A stretch of 64,000 bases of DNA. Origin: Megamerina dolium. Its lineage: Eukaryota; Arthropoda; Insecta; Diptera; Megamerinidae. Shown here one piece after another: positions 11,881 to 22,680 of this stretch. The stretch is taken from the NCBI GenBank assembly GCA_963854835.1, contig OY978530.1, positions 15,325,720 to 15,389,719 of the forward strand. The letters are read 5' to 3'. A program made the position numbers and the translations under genes. The notes under the pieces are model-generated. The model worked only from the letters and a program-made list of their open reading frames with translations, was not told the origin of the DNA and made no database searches. Numbering within the stretch: the first letter of the stretch is position 1; each line of letters begins with the position of its first letter.

Positions 11881-13190
11881 ATCAGAATGAATAAATCAAA
11901 ACAGGTCCGTTAGATGTTCAAATCGAATTCAAAACATAAAAAAATATTCCTAAGGATACATCGGCATATTGTGTTCTAATACATGATCGTGTTCTTAAGT
12001 ATACACCGTTTGTTGAACAAAAAAAAAACATTTACTGCACTCACGATGATTACAACTGCAATAATCGATGTGAAATGGTTCAAAAGCTACAGCAACAAAT
12101 TTGTTGTAAAAGAAATAGCAGTCTTTTCCAATTACGAAACGTATGAGAATTTTATCACTAAAGCCCCATTTAGTTCTAAGCTGTTGAATAAAGAGTTCAT
12201 AACCATCATGGACTTTGATGAGATGATGGTTCAATTTCATTGAATGAAGTGAAAAATTATCTCCGTTTTGAAAAATACTAAAATCTATGTAAAAAGAAGA
12301 GAGAAAAAATTATGACTGGAAAAAATTTTAAACGTTTTGGATGAAATTATTTGTGATAATTTTAAGATGTACATAGTGGTCCGAAAGTTTCTGTACAGCT
12401 GTTTTTTTATACAAATTTAAAGCTCAGTATGTTTTGTTATACGTAAAAGGGGGATTTCCCGTTTTGTCAATTTGTCTTGCTTTCTCTTTCATTTGTATAT
12501 ACTTTAAACTTACTACCTCGATATTTGCATTCGGAAGTGAGACTTCAAGCTGAGAGCTTTAAATAGTGACCAAATTTTTTTTAAAGTGCGATTACGTGTG
12601 TCTTATTGAAAAAAGTATAACGAGGTAAGATATTGCCGTGTTTAATTTTAAAATAATTTACGTTTTCTATTGTAAAAAAAATCAGAAGCTGTTTCTGAAT
12701 GAGCATACCTAATGATTTACGAGTTGCTTTTACAGGAGCACTTTTGTGTGAATACCGAAAAAACAATATTGCGATTTTTTGAAAATTTTTTGTACTTCTA
12801 CAATGCAATATTTTTCTTTCTTATTTCATATTTCAATGTAGTAATCTAAGCCAGAGAATATAAATGCGCGTTAAAATTCAAACTGTAAGCAGAAACACGT
12901 ATTGTTTCCCAAGCTTAACTGTGAATATGTGAATCAGAACGAGTGACCCAGAATCAATTATACCGGTACAAAGGGGAAAGCAGGGCTTAAAATAATTAGT
13001 GCTGGTGGCATAAGCATGCATGGTAAATCCGAACTCATTATTATTGATCTGAAGCATACTGTAGACGGAGAGTATGGTAGGAAACATATGGAAACATAGG
13101 AAGTGTATGCAAACTGCTGCAGAATCAAAGTTCAATTTCCAGGACGATTCGCTGGTGTGCAGGACTTCTGCCATCCAGTTGGACGTAACC
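11881..13190. other. AT-rich non-coding stretch
   Basis: No frame here resembles a known family. Two overlapping open frames on opposite strands at 11983-12243 mirror each other and look like chance. The stretch near 12372-12405 (GTGGTCCGAAAGTTTCTG) resembles ends of some Tc1-type elements, but I see no partner repeat or transposase. Confidence 0.4.
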
Positions 13191-13199
13191 AAGTCAACT

Positions 13200-13960
13200 C
13201 CTCATCTAATTAACCACCACTTCCACCCCCCATATTTAACAAAGAAAACGCATATAGCTATTTTCTTTCTTTGTCCTTCTGCACTAGATCTCTTAATTCC
13301 TTGAGAGCAGTCTAAAGTTGATTTTCCTCCTCTGTAATCATGTTGATTGGAGGGCAATGGCACCTGCTGCAAAATTCCACATCTTATGTAGTTGTCTACA
13401 ACTTTTTCAAGCATCTTCAACACGAAAGAAGTCAAACTTATCGGTCTGAAGGACTTGGGGTGTACTGTGGCCTTTTTCTCAACTTTGAGAAGAACACAAT
13501 TTTGCCCTTCTCCAAGATTTTGATATAGACCCGAAAGCCTGACTATTGTAGTAGATGTTCATGAAAAACGGTCATATTACCTTTATGCTTTTTGTAAAAA
13601 AGCGGGAAAGATACCGTCCGTTTCAGGCGACTTGAAAAGTTGAAAGGTGTTTAAGTCCCATTTAAGTATGGCCACAGAAATTATTCCCACCGTTCATTTC
13701 CTTGTTCCAGCGATGGGTTTGTTTGGCCGAAATTTAGATCGACTGATGTCTTCTGTAATACATTCTGGAAAATGTGTCTTTAATAACAATTGTGCCCTTT
13801 CTAGATAAGTATCATCTTCCATTTTTAGGGACAATAATATGTCTAGTCCAGCTTTTACAAAAACTTTGTATAGTCTACTTGCAGCTGGTAAAGAGGAGAT
13901 ACTTTCATAGAAATTCCTGAAGTTGGTACGTTTTACCTTTCTAATCTCTCACCATAGCCA
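13200..13960 (-). pseudogene. I-like RT remnant
   Basis: The minus strand carries the RT N-terminal region: SSLPAASRLYKVFVK at about 13870, LLLKTHFPEC at about 13775, FRPISLTSFVLKMLEKVVD at about 13430, and a damaged AYRGGKST block at about 13330. It is broken by stops and shifts and ends before the catalytic region. The same blocks occur in the plus-strand element at 9.6-11.9 kb, so the families are close. Confidence 0.8.
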
Positions 13961-13979
13961 ACAGAAGATGGGAGGATGA

Positions 13980-14395
13980 GAGCTCTTGTGCTACCACTAG
14001 GAAAATCTGACCAACCCTTGACAATAGACGAACCCGTTCACTGTTGTCAATGGGCAGGAAAACCATCAGTAATGTAGTCGCCGTACTCACGGGCCACTGG
14101 CTTGTGGGTAGTGCTGCATGCCTACCCACAAGCCAGTGGCCGGCTTACCGGCCAACCATTTTTGTAGCAGCTGCCAGGACGAGGAAGAGGAGGAAAGTGT
14201 TCACCACTTCCTCTGTAGATGCCCCTCCTTGGCACGCAGAAGGCACACTCTACTAGGGAGTGCCTTTTTTACATATACCACTGAGCTTGCACCCATGGAT
14301 GTCAGGGACATTGCTCTATTCATTAGGAAATCCCAATGGTTCCGCTTAACAGAGGAGATAGGATGGTAAGCATCAACGATGCATGGTGACACAAT
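13980..14395 (+). pseudogene. Non-LTR ORF2 C-terminal cysteine region
   Basis: Frames give a LTGHWLVGS block and then FCSSCQDEEEEESVHHFLCRCPSLARRR, a CX2C...HX4C tail typical of I/R1-like ORF2, followed by SQWFRLTEE. It lies head-to-head with the minus-strand RT remnant at 13200-13960, so it is a separate fragment. The region between the two blocks is scrambled by an exact 20-bp inverted repeat (14092-14141). Confidence 0.7.
14092..14141. repeat. Perfect 20-bp hairpin with 10-nt loop
   Basis: 14092-14111 is the exact reverse complement of 14122-14141, with loop 14112-14121. It sits inside the coding remnant just after the LTGHW block, where the related frame would continue uninterrupted. It looks like a local inverted copy rather than a functional stem. 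Confidence 0.95.
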
Positions 14396-14564
14396 GGGCC
14401 AATAATTTGGCCTAAGTGCGCCCCTCTTTAATGGGCTGCAGCTGCTATGGAAAGCGTCCAGTATTTCCCCATTTAATTGATTCACGCTATCTCCGAGCTC
14501 ATAATAGTTACGTATGAGTTTACTCGATAAAATGCTTTGTAAATTGTAACCGAGAATTTCTTTA

Positions 14565-15873
14565 TTAAGGGTTATTCATTTCGCGGTTTCAAAAGTATAG
14601 GGCTAGAATTCGACATCTGTCAAACTGAGTTGTTAAAACAATTTCTTTCTTTTTCAGTTCAAAGTCTGACATTTGCGAAAATGGATCGCTTAACTATCGC
14701 ACAACGCATTAAAATTGTAAAAACCTACTACAAAAATGGTGATTCTGCCACAGCCACATATCGTGCTTTAAGAGGAGATTATGGTTTACATAATCGTCCA
14801 ACTACGTAAGCAATTGGCAAAATTGTGAAGAAGTATGAAGAGACTGGATCGGTTACAGATATTGTAAGGCCTGTGCATCATCGTTTCGCTCGTACCACCG
14901 AAAATATCGCTGCTGTAAGTGAAAGTGTTGCCGAAGACCCGAATGTGTCGATTCCTCGTCGTTCTCAGGAATTAGGACTGTCTTACGGCACATTATGGCG
15001 TATTTTGCATTTGGATCTACACCTACATCCATATAAAATCCAGCTCACACAACAACTGAAGCCAGCTGACCATTCACAACGTCGTAGATACGTCGAATGG
15101 GTGCTTGAACAACAGGCGGTAGACGGCGATTTTTCGAATAAAATTTTCTTCAGCGACGAAGCACATTTCTCAGTCGGTGGGTATGTTAACAAACAAAATT
15201 GTCGTATTTGGGATTCTGAGAATCCTCAACTAATTGAAGAGAGGCCACTACATCCACAAAAAGTCACTGCTTGGTGCGCTCTTTGGTCCGGAGGTGTGAT
15301 TGGACCTTACTTCTTCGAAAACGGCGATGGAACGACTGTCACCGTCAATGTGGAGCGTTATGGTCATATGATAACCTACTTTTTTTTGCCTGCTATTGAA
15401 GAATACGACTTAGAGAATATGTGGTTTCAACAAGACGGTGTCACATGCCACACAACTCGAGCGAATATGGCTTTATTGCAAGAGAAATTTTCTGGCCGCG
15501 TAATTTCTCGTCGTGGCGATATCAAGTGGCCACCAAGATCATGCGATTTGACACCGCTTGAATTTTTTTTGTGGGGCTACGCGAAAGACCGTGTTTATGC
15601 AGATAAACCTTTAACTCTTGAGCACCTAAACACCAACATTCGTCACATTATGGCTGAGATACCGCCCAATATGTGTCAAAAAGTGGTCGAAAATTACCTC
15701 AAAAGAATCGATGCTTGCAACGATTCGCGTGGTGGTTATTTAAATGATGTAGTATTTCGCACATAATGCCAACGTTCAAACTTTATAATAAAAAAGAAAT
15801 ATCATGATAAAAAATATTTTATATGTGTTTTATTTACATTTACTTTTGAAACCTCAAAATGGATAACCCTTTA
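14565..15873 (+). mobile_element. Mariner-superfamily transposon with TIRs
   Basis: A complete 1309-bp element. Left end 14565-14597 and right end 15841-15873 are terminal inverted repeats, 29 of 33 bases matching, starting T(T/A)AAGGGTTAT. It is flanked by TA at 14563-14564 and 15874-15875, the target duplication of the IS630/Tc1/mariner superfamily. It encloses one transposase gene damaged by a single stop. A SINE begins within about 15 bases of its right end. Confidence 0.92.
14681..15766 (+). pseudogene. Mariner-superfamily transposase, one premature stop
   Basis: ATG at 14681 opens a frame read through to TAA at 15764-15766 except for one in-frame TAA at 14807-14809 (codon 43). Codons 1-42 are the first part of the N-terminal helix-turn-helix region. 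The downstream 313 codons hold the rest: SIPRRSQELGLSYGTLWRIL (second helix-turn-helix), the DDE/D catalytic core with FFSDEAHF (first D), MWFQQDGVTCHTT (second D) and SCDLTPLEFFLWGY (third acid, also D). There are 36 residues between the second and third D, unlike the 33 of classical mariner DD34D. The product cuts and joins the element's own TIRs. Apart from codon 43 I see no break. Confidence 0.9.
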
Positions 15874-15885
15874 TATCTCCCAGAA

Positions 15886-16251
15886 GTGGATGCTGTAGCT
15901 CAGTGTTTAGTGTGTTAGCCTTCTAATCAGTAGGTAGTGGGAAAATTCCGGGCTGAAGCATAACAAATTTAATATCGTAAAGATTTTTCTTTCGAACGGT
16001 ACTCACAAGTCGGCAAGCAATTGGTAATTCTTCCGGCAGTAACAATTTGCCGTGGAAAAGCTTCTAAAAGAACTCCGTGACAAAGCTAAAAAAAAGTGAT
16101 GTCGCAAGAGCTCTGCCATTCGGAACCGGCTAAAATACGTAGGTCCCTTTTAATACCGTCCAAAATTTAAGACGCACGACAATAATGGAAGAGAAGCTCG
16201 GCCAAAGAGCCCTTCGTGGCTTTAAGTCCCACATATTAATTCTTTTTTATT
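15886..16251 (+). mobile_element. tRNA-derived SINE, copy 1
   Basis: The head resembles a tRNA: a box A-like TAGCTCAGTGT at 15896-15906 and a decayed box B at about 15940-15952. The body (AACAAATTTAATATCG onward) and the T-rich tail match the copies at 25491-25853 and 34201-34503. The imperfect flanking repeat (TCTCCCA at 15876-15882 and 16252-16258) fits retroposition. It is the most diverged of the three. Confidence 0.8.
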
Positions 16252-16800
16252 TCTCCCACTAGGTTTTCTTGGGATTTCTACATTTTGGTGCTTAGATATT
16301 TAGGCCCTCCAGAGAGAACTCAATTACCTTATTGTCAGATAATGATTCTTCCCTAGAAACCCTTCAATTCCTCATGTACCTAGCAATGCTTGGACTGACT
16401 CCTATCTAACTCCTCGCTCCTAACTTTAGTAACAAATGTAGGTTTATTTCCCTCATTCAAAATCTCTAAGTTGAAAGCACTACGTATACTAGAAGGTACT
16501 CACCTCGGCTATTTATGTGTGTGCGTTGGAGTCGCATTCCACAATTAGAGGCAAATTGTGCCCATGACAGAACTTCACCAACTGCAGTACTTCTGTCGCC
16601 CGGAAAGTATGCTGATGCTACCAATACTTCTCGTTTTCTGCTCTCAATATCAATTAGGGCCCGGATTGGGACTAAGCCTCTCGTTACAAATTCTGTAAGA
16701 CAAACACTGTTAATATATTGGTTAAGTAGTATGCAGGTTCTAGGTGAACTATGCCTTTTATCTCATATTACCTTTCTGCTGTCTCAGGTGAATCCTCGAA
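16252..16800. other. Unassigned stretch
   Basis: Several short open frames but no recognisable domain. It lies directly upstream of the Pao/BEL gag remnant and could be its leader or LTR, but I cannot find the matching LTR. Confidence 0.35.
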
Positions 16801-17285
16801 TTGCATCTTTATAGTGCCAGGATTCTTGGATCAATACCATGCCCAAGTTATTTTTTGGAGAATCTCCTTGCAATTGCTGCCGAAGCAGCTTTTCCGTGCA
16901 GAAAACCGCGAGAAAACAACGTCCTTAGACCCAATCGAATTGGAGTATCGACTCGATATACTAAATTCTCATTGCGAAAAGCTAATGCAATATCAGCTGA
17001 AAATAGAGGAGATAGACGAGGAAGATATGGCTCATGGAGACCCATATCTTCCATGTAGAAACAAAATACATAATTAAGTCAATATTGGTGAAGAATAAAA
17101 CTTAAAATTGCCTTAGCTTCATTTATAGGGCGTCACAGCTCAAGACTTCCGAAAATTAATTTACCAAAATTCAAAGGACAATATTCAGAGTTTAAAAATT
17201 GTATGAGCCTGTTCGAGAGCCTAGTATATTATGATTCTACATTTCAGAACATTGAGAAATTTAACCACTTGGTTAACTGTCTGTC
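16801..17285 (+). pseudogene. Pao/BEL Gag, N-terminal part
   Basis: Reads as the N-terminal region of BEL Gag: YRLDILNSHCEKLMQYQLKI and EEIDEED at 16940-17030, then after a frameshift LPKINLPKFKGQYSEFKN and IEKFNHLVNCLSG at 17145-17285, the DUF1759-type capsid region. The frame is interrupted at 17286 by an inserted fragment and resumes at 17678 with the same NCLSG residues, because the target site was duplicated. Confidence 0.8.
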
Positions 17286-17677
17286 TGGGACTATCTTCTG
17301 ACACGAAGTGCAGAATCTGTCTGGAGGAGGATGAAACATTGATACACATCTTTTGCGAATGTCCGGCCTTGGTCAGATTTCGCCTCAAACATTTTCAGCT
17401 GAGTTAACCAACGCCACCTTCAGTCATCAAAAGTTCGACAAGATCAATTCTATCCTTCATTAAAAAGGTAGAGGAGATTCTAGTGTCGTAGACGAGCTTG
17501 GGTACAAAAGATCTCGTTTGGTCGCAGTGCCCGTAACACTTGTGGTTAGCCCTCAGAGGTATCATCTATAGGACTCATATCCTCTAACAGACCTCGGTCT
17601 GTTTTCGCGTGGTCCACTTGATGAACAAGGATTTTGTCCTTGCCTCAACGTCACGCTCTCTTTTGTTTGATTGATTG
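17286..17677 (+). mobile_element. 5'-truncated non-LTR insertion
   Basis: 392 bases flanked by an exact 11-bp duplication, AACTGTCTGTC at 17275-17285 and 17678-17688. The start encodes KCRICLEEDETLIHIFCECPAL, the C-terminal cysteine tail of I-like ORF2, followed by about 260 bases of 3' untranslated sequence. Only the 3' end was copied, as usual for target-primed reverse transcription. There is no long poly(A). Confidence 0.85.
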
Positions 17678-18588
17678 AACTGTCTGTCCGGTGAAGCCTT
17701 GGGAACGATAAAGGACTTTCAAATGTCGGCCGAAAATTTTCCGAATGCTTTGGCCAGTATCAAAAAAGTTTATGACAACAAATGTTTACTATGTTTCGAT
17801 ACAATTTCTAAACTTTTTTAGCTGCCAAATATTCAAAAGCAATCTGCACTTTCATTGCGTATAAGGATATATACAGTGTCGGCTGCAACGACTAATTGTT
17901 GTCCTTGGGTGGCGAAAAAAAGATCACGAACGCAATCATAATTCATCTCGTCATGTCGCAGATTGACCCCGTTTTTCGGTCTAAGTAGGAAAAACAATTG
18001 GATTATGACAGCATTAGTGATTTCGAATCCAAAACAGCTGGTGTGTCCACATTGTAAGTCCAAGGATCGTAATATATCCGCGTGTTCTACTTTCAAAATC
18101 CTCTCTGCACAAATTGCATAAATTGATTGCGAAAAGGTCGCACAGTCTCAAAATACAGGGCACCACGTTGATGCACCAATATCCAATATCTTTCGAAACT
18201 GTACCGCAAAATTCGACCTCGCATTCCATGCACATTACGAGCATGTCAGACCATGTTACGTTGACTGAAGATGTAGTTAACATAAAAAGTAGCTCCAGAG
18301 AGTATCCGCCGTTAGAGTACAACCCTTCATATCATCAGCATCGGAAATGCAAATAAGAAAGTACGGAAGACATTAAATTCGTTTGTAAAATCGCGAGTTA
18401 TTAACTTTGATTTTTTGGCAGAATTGTGGATAATGCGATCCATTTCAGAAAGCCATCCAGATCGCATAGTAAATATTAATGACTATTAACACCCAATAAT
18501 ACAATATTAATTTAGCGGTTCCAGAATTTCATAAAGCTCAAAAAATATTTCTTCTTTTGGGTACAGAAACATTTTCCAAACTGTAGCT
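17678..18588 (+). pseudogene. Pao/BEL Gag C-terminal part and start of protease
   Basis: Continues the BEL frame after the insertion: SGEALGTIKDFQ, KKVYDNKCLLCFDTISKLF, then a stop at 17818-17820 and a frameshift leading to KKITNAIIIHLVMSQIDPV. A decayed CCHC-like region at about 18100-18180 follows. 18360-18588 carries shifted pieces of the DUF1758-type protease (MRSISESHPDRIV, FHKAQKIFLLLGTETF), homologous to the better copy at 38.0-38.1 kb. The element breaks at about 18590, where RTE sequence begins. Confidence 0.75.
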
Positions 18589-18589
18589 G

Positions 18590-19584
18590 TAGGCCATAAC
18601 TCCCATTGTGCAGTGAAAATTGGGAAGGACCTCTTCGTACCGTTTACAACCGAACGGGGTTTCAGACAAGGTGATTCGCTATCGTGCGACTTCTTCAATC
18701 TTATTAAGGAGAACATAATACGAGCTGCTGATCTACCACATAATGGCACTATCTTCAACAAAAGTGTCATGCTGTTAGCGTATGCCGACGATATTGACAT
18801 AATCGGCATGAACACGCGAACAGTCAGTGCAGCATTCTCAGAGTTGGAAAGAGAGTCGCGTCGGATGGGTCTTACGGTGGACGAGGGCAAGACAAAGTAT
18901 CTAGTGTCAACAAACAAAGAGTCCCGGCGTCTTGGACAGCACGTCACTGTTGACAACTACGCTTTTGAAGTAGTAAGGGACTTTGTCTATCTTGGAACCA
19001 GCATTAACAACTGTAATGACGTCAGCCTGGAGATCATGCGTAGGATAACTCTTACTAACAAGTGTTACTTTGGGCTGAGTAAGCAATTGAGAAGTCGAGC
19101 CCTCTCTCGAAGAACGAAAACTATACTCTACAAGTCTCTCATCATGCCTGTCCTAACATATGGCGCTGAAGCCTGGACAATTTCCACCTCGGATGAGCGA
19201 ATGCTTGGAGTTTTCGAGAGAAAAGTCCTACGCAAGATCTTTGGACCTATTAGCGTTGGTGGCGAGTACCGAATAAGGTACAACCATGAGCTGTACGAGC
19301 TATATGCCGATATTGACGTAGTAAAGCGCATCAAAATCCAGTGGCTGGGCTGACTAGATCATGTCGAACGAATGGAAGAAGGTGTTATATTCGGAACCCG
19401 CTGGAGTACGACGCAGAAGAGGAAGACCTAAATTCAGGTGGAAAGACCAAGTACTGGAGAACCTGACGGCGCTTGGAATTTCTAACTGGCGCCAGCTAGC
19501 AAAGAACAGAGATGGCTGGCGAAGCATGTTATTTTCGGCCTAAATCGATATTCGGTTGTTATGGCCACATAAGTAAGTAAGTAA
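18590..19584 (+). pseudogene. RTE-like RT fragment, tandem unit 1
   Basis: Open from 18613 to 19353: RGFRQGDSLSCDFFNLI, LLAYADDIDIIG (catalytic YADD), SRRMGLTVDEGKTKYL, MPVLTYGAEAWTIS, ERKVLRKIFGPI, then after a stop the GRPKFRWKDQVLENL and ALGISNWRQLAKNRDGW tail. This is the 3' half of an RTE-group ORF2. It ends with three TAAG repeats at 19570-19582, the short tandem tail typical of RTE elements. The endonuclease and front of RT are missing. Confidence 0.85.
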
Positions 19585-19850
19585 AAGTTATACAAACAAA
19601 AAAAAAATTTCGGAAAATATATAAAACCAATTTCAACAACTATATGGGAGTAATATTATAAAAACAATTCACAATTCATTATAAAAACAATAACACAGTG
19701 TAATGTTGAATTTAGAGATAAAACAATAATAAATTAAAAAGAAAAGAGGAAAGATGTAAAACATACCATACGGTTTTGTGAATTGATGATTTGTGTGGTG
19801 TTATTACTAGGGATAGCAAACAAAAATTTTATTCTATTAATTAATCATAT
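19585..19850. repeat. AT-rich spacer of the tandem array
   Basis: About 270 AT-rich bases between RTE units 1 and 2, repeated nearly base for base at about 21020-21290 between units 2 and 3. No coding content. It shows that RTE plus spacer was copied as one block. Confidence 0.85.
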
Positions 19851-21019
19851 GATAAATTGCAAAGATTTTCACACAGCGCCAAATCCTGCAGAAGACCCAA
19901 GAAAAACAGATCGACAGACGCCACCCATTTGTTGATTATAAAGCCGCTTTCGATAGTCCGGTAAGGAATTAGCTCTACGCAACAATGTCTGAGTTCGGTA
20001 TTCCTGCAAAGCTCATTCGACTTTGTAGAATGACACTGCATAACTCCCGTTGTGCAGTGAAAATTGTGAAGGACCTCTCCGCACCGTTTAGTACCGAACG
20101 GGGTTTCAGACAATCGTGATACGTTATCGTGCGACTTCTTCAATCTTATTAAGGAGAACATAATACGAGCTGCTGATCTACCACATAATGGCACTATCTT
20201 CAACAAAAGTGTCATGCTGTTAGCGTATGCCGACGATATTGACATAATCGGCATGAACACGCGAACAGTCAGTGCAGCATTCTCAGAGTTGGAAAGAGAG
20301 TCGCGTCGGATGGGTCTTACGGTGGACGAGGGCAAGACGAAGTATCTAGTGTCAACAAACAAAGAGTCCCGGCGTCTTGGACAGCACGTCACTGTTGACA
20401 ACTACGCTTTTGAAGTAGTAAGGGACTTTGTCTATCTTGGAACCAGCATTAACAACTGTAATGACGTCAGCCTGGAGATCATGCGTAGGATAACTCTTAC
20501 TAACAAGTGTTACTTTGGGCTGAGTAAGCAATTGAGAAGTCGAGACCTCTCTCGAAGAACGAAAACTATACTCTAAAAGTCTCTCATCATGCCTGTCCTA
20601 ACATATGGCGCTGAAGCCTGGACAATTTCCACCTCGGATGAGCGAATGCTTGGAGTTTTCGAGAGAAAAGTCCTACGCAAGATCTTTGGACCTATTAGCG
20701 TTGGTGGCGAGTACCGAATAAGGTACAACCATGAGCTGTACGAGCTGTATGCCGATATTGACATAGTAAAGCGCAGTGGCTGCGCTGACTAGATCATGTC
20801 GAACGAATGGAAGAAGGTGTTATATTCGGAACCCGCTGGAGTACGACGCAGAAGAGGAAGACCTAAATTCAGGTGGAAAGACCAAGTACTGGAGAACCTG
20901 ACGGCGCTTGGAATTTCTAACTCGCACCAGCTAGCAAAGAACAGAGATGGCTGGCGAAGCATGTTATTTTCGGCCTAAATCGATATTCGGTTGTTATGGC
21001 CACATAAGTAAGTAAGTAA
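19850..21019 (+). pseudogene. RTE-like RT fragment, tandem unit 2
   Basis: Carries more RT front sequence than unit 1 (VDYKAAFDSP and TMSEFGIPAKLIRLCRMTLH at 19930-20040), then the same YADDIDIIG to GRPKFRW region and the TAAG tail near 21005-21019. Breaks include a two-base disruption in the RGFRQ block (about 20113), a TAA after TKTIL (20574-20576) and a 13-base deletion near 20774. Most bases match unit 1 exactly from about 18680 on. Confidence 0.85.
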
Positions 21020-21285
21020 AAGTTATACAAACAAAACAAAAATTTCGGAAAATATATAAAACCAATTTCAACAACTATATGGGAGTAATATTATAAAAAC
21101 AATTCACAATTCATTATAAAAACAATAACAAAGTGTAATGTTGAATTTAGAGATAAAACAATAATAAATTAAAAAAGAAAAGAGGAAAGATGTAAAACAT
21201 ACCATACGGTTTTGTGAATTGATGATTTGTGTGGTGTTATTACTAGGGATAGCAAACAAAAATTTTATTCGATTAATTAATCATA

Positions 21286-22340
21286 TGATAAATCGCAAAG
21301 ATTTTCACACAGCGCCAAATCCTGCAGAAGACCCAAGAAAAACAGATCGACAGACGCCACCCATTTGTTGATTATAAAGCCGCTTTCGACAGTCCGGTAA
21401 GGGATTAGCTCTACGCAACAATGTCTGAGTTCGGTATTCCTGCAAAGCTCATTCGACTTTGTAGAATGACACTGCATAACTCCCGTTGTGCAGTGAAAAT
21501 TGTGAAGGACCTCTCCGCACCGTTTAGTACCGAACGGGGTTTCAGACAATCGTGATACGTTATCGTGCGACTTCTTCAATCTTATTAAGGAGAACATAAT
21601 ACGAGCTGCTGATCTACCACATAATGGCACTATCTTCAACAAAAGTGTCATGCTGTTAGCGTATGCCGACGATATTGACATAATCGGCATGAACACGCGA
21701 ACAGTCAGTGCAGCATTCTCAGAGTTGGAAAGAGAGTCGCGTCGGATGGGTCTTACGGTGGACGAGGGCAAGACGAAGTATCTAGTGTCAACAAACAAAG
21801 AGTCCCGGCGTCTTGGACAGCACGTCACTGTTGACAACTACGCTTTTGAAGTAGTAAGGGACTTTGTCTATCTTGGAACCAGCATTAACAGCAGTAATGA
21901 CGTCAGCTTGGAGATCATGCGTAGGATAACTCTTGCAAACAGGTGTTACTTTGGGCTGAGTAAGCAATTGAGAAGTCGAGTCCTCTCTCGAAGAACGAAA
22001 ACTACACTCTACAAGTCTCTCATCATCGAGTACCGAATAAGGTACAACCATGAGCTGTACGAGCTGTATGCCGATATTGACATAATAAAGCGCAACAAAA
22101 TCCAGCGGCTGCACTGGCTAGATCATGTCGAGCGAATGGAAGAACACGCTCCAGTTAAGAAGGTGCTATATCCGGAATCCGCTGGAGGACGAAGCAGAAG
22201 AGGAAGGCCTAACCTCCGGTGGAGAGACCAAGTACTGGAGAAACTGACGGCGCTTGGAATTTCTAACTGGGGCCAGCTAGCGAAGAACAGAGATGGCTGG
22301 AAAAGCATGTTATTTTCGGCCGCGCCCATCGATAGTGACT
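21286..22340 (+). pseudogene. RTE-like RT fragment, unit 3 (chimeric, internally deleted)
   Basis: The first 600 bases match unit 2, including its RGFRQ disruption; the rest follows another RTE subtype (INSSNDVS, LANRCYFGL), suggesting recombination between copies near 21880. A deletion removes the MPVLTYGAEAW to FGPISVGG region, joining LYKSLI directly to EYRIRYN while keeping the frame, so 21650-22393 is open for 247 codons. The tail stops within FSAAPIDSDS without TAAG repeats and joins mariner sequence. Confidence 0.8.
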
Positions 22341-22680
22341 CGTCACAAACTCCGGAAGTTTGGTTGGAAGGTTCTTATGCATCCACCTTATAGTCCGGGT
22401 CTGGCACCAAGTGATTACTACCTGTTCCTGTCTATGGCGAATGATTTTGCTGGTGAAAAATTCGCCTCAAGAGAAGCTTGTGAAAATCGATTGTCCCAGT
22501 TTTTTGACAATAGGGACGAGGGTTTCTATGAGAGTGGCATTATGAAATTGGCAAAATGGCAACAAGTTATCAAACAAAGCGGTGCATGTTTGACCTAAAT
22601 CGGATCATTCTAACTATGCTAAATAAAACCTACAATTTAATGCAAAAATAATGCATATATTTTTACTAGACCTTATATAT
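22340..22680 (+). pseudogene. Mariner transposase C-terminal fragment
   Basis: Frame 22293-22598 encodes the end of a mariner transposase: KLRKFGWKVLMHPPYSP, then GLAPSDYYLF with the DD34D signature region (the usual SPDLAPSD reads SPGLAPSD, so the third catalytic Asp is lost), and the C-terminal LAKWQQVIKQSG block. Stop at 22596-22598. The 5' part is missing because RTE unit 3 is joined there. The element end is probably near 22670. Confidence 0.85.

Noticed and set aside
11983..12243. Overlapping open frames on both strands (86 and 81 codons)
   Set aside because: Mirror frames without any motif; typical of AT-rich sequence with few stops.
12372..12405. Tc1-like terminal repeat
   Set aside because: No partner inverted repeat and no transposase remnant nearby.
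15886..15960. A genuine tRNA gene
   Set aside because: Box A is recognisable but box B and the acceptor stem are decayed, and the same head with a common body recurs at 25.5 kb, so it is a SINE head.
18507..18956. 149-codon minus-strand frame and its repeats at 19841-20401 and 21277-21837
   Set aside because: Antisense shadow of the RTE RT; the plus-strand frame has all RT motifs.
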